From Sphingobium bisphenolivorans (lineage in GTDB: Bacteria > Pseudomonadota > Alphaproteobacteria > Sphingomonadales > Sphingomonadaceae), in the NCBI RefSeq assembly GCF_000412635.1, contig NZ_ASTG01000011.1, positions 1 through 64,000 on the forward strand: a stretch of DNA of 64,000 bases. The letters run 5' to 3'. The translations under genes and the position numbers were made by a program. Position 1 is the stretch's first letter. Each line of letters opens with the position of its first letter. Positions 59,662-64,000 of the stretch are shown piece after piece. The notes beneath the pieces are model-generated. The model worked only from the letters and a program-made list of their open reading frames with translations. It did not search any database and was not told the origin of the DNA.

Positions 59662-60585
59662 CTAGTCTTCGAAGGCCGTCGTAGGGCAATGTCGACCACA
59701 AAGGAAGGCGTCGGCGACCAGCCGCAAAGGCGCAATATCTGCGTCGATGGCCTTGTCCGCCACTAGACCTACGAAGCGGCGGTACATGGCGGGATATTCC
59801 TCGTCCGGCGCCTTCAACTGCACCTCACCGTCCAGCCGCAGGGTGTTGCCGCCTTCGGACAGCAGCAGACTGCCGCCGCCTGCCTCGACCGCGATGTCCC
59901 ATGTCTGGGGACCGGTCTGCCGCCAGTCGAACACGGCTTCCACAGGCGCGCCCGAAGCCGTCGCCATCTGGAGCGCGGCGCCGATCGGCGCATCCTTGTT
60001 GGCCGGCACCTCGAGGCTGGCGGACAGCAGCGTCACCGGCTCGGGCACGATCTCGGTCAGGATCGAGAGGGCGTTGATGCCCGGATCGAAGACGCCAAAG
60101 CCGCCCGCTTCCCAAATCCATGGCTGGCCGGGGTGCCAGTGGCGCACATCTTCGCGCCATTGGATGGCTATACGCTCGATCGCGCGCGGCGCGATCCAAG
60201 CCTTGGCCTGGGCGACGGCGGCGGCGTAGCGGCTGTGCCAGCTGGCGTAGAGCGTCACGCCCTTGTCCTTGGCGAGCGCGATCAGCGCTTCCACCTCCGA
60301 CACCGTCGCCCCGGGCGGCTTCTCCAGGAAGACATGCTTGCCCGCCATTATCGCCTGCCGCGCTGCCTGATAGCGGACCTGCGGCGGCTGGCAGAGGATC
60401 ACCGCGTCCATATCCGGCTCGCTGGCCAGCATCGCGCTGAGGTCGGGATAATTATTCACCCCTTCGCCCTGCGCGTTGCGGCTAGCGACTGCGATCAGAT
60501 CGATGCCGCCGGTCTTTTCGATCGCGGGCAGATGCTGATCGCGCGCGATCTTTCCCAGACCGACAAGGCCCGCCTTGATCGTCAC
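59662..60585 (-). CDS. L-arabinose/D-galactose 1-dehydrogenase (Gfo/Idh/MocA)
   Basis: A 307-residue NAD(P)-dependent oxidoreductase. The Rossmann motif is GLVGLGKIARDQHLPAI; then LCQPPQVRYQAARQAI, the catalytic-Lys block GKHVFLEKPPGAT, WHSRYAAAV, and VRHWHPGQPWIWEAGGFGVFDPGINALSI. These match L-arabinose 1-dehydrogenase of Azospirillum and the related D-galactose 1-dehydrogenase from memory of those proteins. It makes the aldonolactone, the first step of non-phosphorylative oxidation. It overlaps the preceding AraD1 gene by four bases (ATGA). Confidence 0.88.
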   Translation of the reverse strand: MTIKAGLVGLGKIARDQHLPAIEKTGGIDLIAVASRNAQGEGVNNYPDLSAMLASEPDMDAVILCQPPQVRYQAARQAIMAGKHVFLEKPPGATVSEVEALIALAKDKGVTLYASWHSRYAAAVAQAKAWIAPRAIERIAIQWREDVRHWHPGQPWIWEAGGFGVFDPGINALSILTEIVPEPVTLLSASLEVPANKDAPIGAALQMATASGAPVEAVFDWRQTGPQTWDIAVEAGGGSLLLSEGGNTLRLDGEVQLKAPDEEYPAMYRRFVGLVADKAIDADIAPLRLVADAFLCGRHCPTTAFED

Positions 60586-61559
60586 AGCGCCTTCACCTTC
60601 GTCTTACCCTCGTCCATCGCGCGCTTCAGGCCATTGCGTACCGGCAGCGTGAAGGGAGGCGCCTCCACCTCGAACACATCGCCCTCCTGCGTGGCGAATC
60701 CGTCGGAGAAGGAGAGGGTGGCCGTGCCGAAGAAATGGACGTGAATGTCGCCCGGCCGGCGGAACAGGCCATATTTGAAATGGTGATGCTCCAGATTCTC
60801 AATCGTGTGCGACATGTTCGTCTCACCCGACAGAAAGGGTTTTTCCCACACTGTCTCGCCATGGCGGACGATCCGGCTGGTGCCGCGCAGATCCTCCGGC
60901 AGGTCGCCCAGCAGCAGTTCCGGGCCGAGCGATGCTTGACGCAGCTTCGAGTGGGCGAGCCACAGATAATTGCCGCGCTCCGTCACATGATCGGAAAATT
61001 CATTGCCGATCGCGAAGCCGAGGCGCACCGGCGTGCCGTCCGCATCGATGAGGTAGATGCCCGCGACCTCCGGTTCCTCGCTGCCGTCTTCGGCGAAGGC
61101 CGGCATGGTGAAGTCCTCGCCCGGATTTACCAGGATCTGCCCGTCGCCCTTGTAGAACCATTCGGGCTGCGCACCGATGCCGCCGTCAGCGGGCTTGCCG
61201 CCCTCGACGCCCATCAGGAACATGCGCATGCTGTCGGTCAGGTCGCCCGAAGACGCCGCCTTGTGCATTTTGTCCCGGCCTTCCGCCGAGCCGAGATGGG
61301 TGAGCCCGGTGCCGGCCACCAGCAGATGCGCCGGGTCCTCGTGATCGATCGGGTTGAGCAGCGTCACGGCGGACAGGTCCACCGGTTCGCCAAGCCTGTC
61401 CCCGGCAAAGGCCGCCAAGCCCTGCCGCTCGGCTATGGCGTCCAGCGCAAGCTGACGGGTGGAGCTTGCTCCGGTCACTCGCCTGGCAGCGCCGTTTTCG
61501 TCGATTGCGGCCACGGCACGGGCGCCGCCTTCCTCAAATTGCACCAGTGAGCGGATCAT
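60582..61559 (-). CDS. AraD1/GguC-family protein (FAH-like dehydratase)
   Basis: A 325-residue protein of the AraD1 (GguC) family with a fumarylacetoacetase-like fold. LVAGTGLTHLGSAEGRDKMH, EWFYKGDGQILVNPG, AIGNEFSDHVTERGNYLWLAHSKLRQASLGPELL and the end block SFSDGFATQEGDVFEVE are characteristic. In sugar-acid operons the family is linked to dehydrating 2-keto-3-deoxy acids to ketoglutarate semialdehyde. The ATGA overlaps on both sides tie it to the enzymes before and after. Confidence 0.87.
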   Translation of the reverse strand: MIRSLVQFEEGGARAVAAIDENGAARRVTGASSTRQLALDAIAERQGLAAFAGDRLGEPVDLSAVTLLNPIDHEDPAHLLVAGTGLTHLGSAEGRDKMHKAASSGDLTDSMRMFLMGVEGGKPADGGIGAQPEWFYKGDGQILVNPGEDFTMPAFAEDGSEEPEVAGIYLIDADGTPVRLGFAIGNEFSDHVTERGNYLWLAHSKLRQASLGPELLLGDLPEDLRGTSRIVRHGETVWEKPFLSGETNMSHTIENLEHHHFKYGLFRRPGDIHVHFFGTATLSFSDGFATQEGDVFEVEAPPFTLPVRNGLKRAMDEGKTKVKAL

Positions 61560-63130
61560 GCCGCGACCTCCAGCTTTCCTTCAATTCGCCGCGTCAGGCC
61601 CCAGGGGTTGCTCTCCTGCAGCGCGGGCGGCAGCAGCGTGTCGGGCACGTCCTGATAGCAGACAGGACGCAGGAACCGCATCATCGCCAGCGTGCCGACC
61701 GAAGTCGAGCGGCCATCGGAGGTCGATGGATAAGGCCCGCCATGGATCATGGCATGAGTCACTTCCACGCCGGTCGGCCAGCCGTTGGTGAGGATGCGTC
61801 CCACCTTGCGCGACAGCGTCGGCAGCAGCTTCGCAGCGTCACCTTCGTCGCCCTCACCGATCTGGAGGGTTGCAGTCAGCTGGCCTTCAAGACCTGCAAT
61901 GGTCGCGATCACTTCATCAATGCTCGAGCATTTGATGAGTACTGAGGAGGAGCCGAACACTTCCTCGGCAAAGACCGGGTTCGACCTGAACGCCGCTGAG
62001 TCGACCGAGAAGAAGGCGGCCTGGCCGCGATGTCCTTCGCCTGCCACGCCGCGCCCGATGGTGGTGACGCCCTCCGCACCCAGAAGTGCGGCGACGCCCT
62101 TCTCATAAGCGGCGTGAATGCCGGGGGTCAGCATGACCTGCGCCTGCGCGCCCGAAAGCGCCTCTGCCGCTGCGGCGACGAACTTGTCGAGGTCGGGCCC
62201 GTCGAGCGCGATCACCAGACCCGGATTGGTGCAGAACTGCCCCGAACCCATGGTGAGCGATCCGACGAAGGCGGTGCCCAGCGCTTCCGCGCGCGCCGCG
62301 AGCGCGCCCGGCAGGAGTACCACCGGGTTGATGCTCGACATTTCGGCATAGACGGGAATGGGCTCTGCCCGCTCCGCCGCGATCTTCATCAGCGCCGTGC
62401 CGCCACCGCGCGAGCCGGTGAAGCCAACGGCCTTGATGCGGGGATCGGAGACGAGGGCGCCGCCCAGCGCATAATCATTGCCGGGCAGGTAGGAGAAGGC
62501 GCCCTCGTGCAGGCCGCAGGCCTTGACCGCAGCCTGGATTGCCCGCGCCACGAGCTCGCCGGTGCCGGGATGCGCGGCGTGACCCTTTACCACGACGGGC
62601 GAACCCGCCGCGAAAGCCGAAGCCGTATCGCCACCCGCGACCGAGAAGGCGAGGGGGAAGTTGGACGCGCCGAACACCGCCACGGGACCTACCGAATGAT
62701 TGACGCGGCGAAGGTCCGCGCGCGGCAGCGGCTGCCGCTCCGGCAGGGCGCGATCGACGGTCGCATCCAGCCAGTCGCCGAGCCGCACATAGCTGGCGAA
62801 CAGGCGGAGCTGTCCGACGGTGCGGCCGCGCTCGCCCTCCAAACGGGCGCGCGGCAGGCCGCTTTCCGCCATGGCGGTTTCGATCAGCAGGTCGCCGATA
62901 CCCATGATCTGGTCTGCAACGGCTTCCATGAACCCGGCGCGTGCGTCGGGGCTGAGCGTCGAGAAGCTCTCGAACGCGGCTTCGGCGAGGGCGCAGGCCT
63001 CCGCCACATCGGCGGGCGTCGCGCTCGAAAAGGCGACTTCGCCCTTTGCGCCGGTCGACGGATCGACGGCGTGGAATGGTTCGCCGCCGCGACGCTCGCC
63101 TGCGCCGATCAGGATGGCTCCGTTAAACAT
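61556..63130 (-). CDS. Alpha-ketoglutarate semialdehyde dehydrogenase
   Basis: A 524-residue aldehyde dehydrogenase of the NADP-type KGSADH group. FGASNFPLAFSVAGGDTASAFAAG binds the cofactor, FTGSRGGG is the family loop, and the catalytic residues are Glu in YAEMSSINPV and Cys in GSGQFCTNPG. It oxidises ketoglutarate semialdehyde to 2-oxoglutarate, feeding the TCA cycle. The next gene (AraD1) overlaps it by four bases. ATG 63130 is the natural start, 102 bp past the dehydratase stop. Confidence 0.9.
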   Translation of the reverse strand: MFNGAILIGAGERRGGEPFHAVDPSTGAKGEVAFSSATPADVAEACALAEAAFESFSTLSPDARAGFMEAVADQIMGIGDLLIETAMAESGLPRARLEGERGRTVGQLRLFASYVRLGDWLDATVDRALPERQPLPRADLRRVNHSVGPVAVFGASNFPLAFSVAGGDTASAFAAGSPVVVKGHAAHPGTGELVARAIQAAVKACGLHEGAFSYLPGNDYALGGALVSDPRIKAVGFTGSRGGGTALMKIAAERAEPIPVYAEMSSINPVVLLPGALAARAEALGTAFVGSLTMGSGQFCTNPGLVIALDGPDLDKFVAAAAEALSGAQAQVMLTPGIHAAYEKGVAALLGAEGVTTIGRGVAGEGHRGQAAFFSVDSAAFRSNPVFAEEVFGSSSVLIKCSSIDEVIATIAGLEGQLTATLQIGEGDEGDAAKLLPTLSRKVGRILTNGWPTGVEVTHAMIHGGPYPSTSDGRSTSVGTLAMMRFLRPVCYQDVPDTLLPPALQESNPWGLTRRIEGKLEVAA

Positions 63131-63232
63131 GGCTGACTCCTCGAAAATCGGAAAATAGTCTGGCTAAAGGATGAAGCAGGAAAACGGCGTTGGCTTTCCG
63201 GCATCCCTCGATGCAAAGCGCGCAATGATCCC

Positions 63233-64000
63233 TTAGTGATTGTCGCGCGGCAGGCCCTTGGTCTGGGCGATCCGCTGATATTTCTCCGCGCCCTCCAAAA
63301 TGGCGCCGCTGTTCATCTGCCCGACGAGCGACCGCTGGATTTCCTGCCACGGGGTCTGCGAGGCGGGATATTGATAGCCGCCGTCGGCCTCCAAGCGGGT
63401 ACGGCGGGCGGCCAGTTCCTCATCGGAAATGAGCACGTTTACCTGCCCTTTGTTGAGATCCATGCGCACCCGGTCGCCGGACTGGAGCAGCGCGAGGCCG
63501 CCCATCGCCGCTGCTTCGGGCGAAGCGTTGAGGATCGATGGACTCCCCGACGTCCCCGACTGGCGGCCATCGCCGATGCAGGGGAGGGCGGACACGCCTT
63601 CCGTGATGAGGTAGACGGGTGGCCGCATGTTCACGACCTCCGCCGCGCCGGGATAGCCGATCGGCCCGGCGCCGCGCATGAACATCAGCGTGTCGGGCGT
63701 GATGCCGAGCGCCGGGTCATCGATGCGGTGATGATAATCTTCCGGTCCGTCGAACACGATCGCCGGCCCCTCAAAGGCATTGGGGTCGTTGGGGTTGGAC
63801 AGGTAACGCTGGCGGAACTCGTCGCTGATCACGCTGGTCTTCATGATCGCGGCGTCGAACAGATTGCCGGACAGGACGAGGAAGCCCGCCTCTTCCTTGA
63901 GCGGCTGACCGTAGGGGCGGATCACCTGCTCATCCTCGATCTCTACGCCCTTGCAGTTTTCGCCTATGGTCTTGCCGTTGACGGTGATCGCGCCTTCGCG
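63233..64000 (-). CDS. IlvD/Edd-family sugar-acid dehydratase, 5' end cut by window
   Basis: The C-terminal 255 residues of a dihydroxy-acid/phosphogluconate dehydratase-family enzyme; the frame is open to the window edge, so the start and most of the Fe-S region lie outside. [34 protein letters not shown], and [23 protein letters not shown] with [19 protein letters not shown] are typical of L-arabonate/D-xylonate dehydratases. It turns the aldonic acid into the 2-keto-3-deoxy acid and is the first gene of the operon seen here. Confidence 0.9.
   Translation of the reverse strand, partial: REGAITVNGKTIGENCKGVEIEDEQVIRPYGQPLKEEAGFLVLSGNLFDAAIMKTSVISDEFRQRYLSNPNDPNAFEGPAIVFDGPEDYHHRIDDPALGITPDTLMFMRGAGPIGYPGAAEVVNMRPPVYLITEGVSALPCIGDGRQSGTSGSPSILNASPEAAAMGGLALLQSGDRVRMDLNKGQVNVLISDEELAARRTRLEADGGYQYPASQTPWQEIQRSLVGQMNSGAILEGAEKYQRIAQTKGLPRDNH

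Overview
The window is a high-GC alphaproteobacterial chromosome segment, most likely from a sphingomonad (Sphingobium or a close relative). The pointers are protein character (RpoB/RpoC, TonB-dependent receptors with Ala/Gly-rich signal peptides, an NAD-glutamate dehydrogenase of about 1,550 residues), gene-dense convergent and divergent packing, and a non-phosphorylative sugar-acid operon. This is inferred from reading the proteins; no database was searched.

Layout. 0-1 kb: a Flp-type pilin with a repeat tail and tRNA-Gln(CUG). 1-9.5 kb: rpoC and rpoB on the minus strand, with a terminator-like hairpin in the rpoB leader and no rplJL next to rpoB. 9.9-14.7 kb: a TonB-dependent receptor, an MFS transporter and a LuxR-type regulator. 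14.7-20.5 kb: a SleB-type cell-wall hydrolase, cysK coupled to an MFS gene, a small exported protein and a HerA-like ATPase. 20.6-25.3 kb: the hflK-hflC-degP membrane-protease cluster, divergent from mrp/apbC. 25.4-30.2 kb: a CoA-binding protein, an orphan Tat-exported molybdopterin hydroxylase-type subunit, hemH, an acetoacetyl-CoA reductase-like gene and a ribbon-helix-helix gene.

30.2-37.6 kb is an iron block: a catecholate-type TonB-dependent receptor, TonB and a PiuC-type hydroxylase on the plus strand, facing a minus-strand PepSY-DUF2271-DUF4198-ApbE operon. Three Fur-like 15-bp boxes precede the receptor, tonB and the PepSY gene. The DUF2271 protein carries a DGVSGAT motif expected to be flavinylated by ApbE, so the operon probably moves electrons to the periplasm to reduce iron delivered by the receptor. 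37.8-45.1 kb: mlaA, NAD-glutamate dehydrogenase and a PAS-domain protein.

45.3-53.4 kb is the accessory region. The 3' end of tRNA-Thr(CGU) is repeated exactly (19 bp) 7.37 kb downstream, bounding a small island with a truncated tyrosine integrase, an XRE regulator plus DUF4258-like pair, an SF2 helicase-like ATPase, several small unknown genes and a serine recombinase. Directly past the right repeat lies the decayed integrase of a second, related element. Both integrase starts carry two direct repeats with identical 81-bp spacing but different sequence, which look like arm-type binding sites.

53.5-58.9 kb: a DUF1993 protein, a NodU/CmcH-type carbamoyltransferase with an unknown partner, and a NarL-type two-component system. 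58.9-64 kb: a tightly overlapping L-arabinose/D-galactose oxidation operon (sugar-acid dehydratase, ketoglutarate semialdehyde dehydrogenase, AraD1, sugar 1-dehydrogenase, GntR regulator), cut by the window end.
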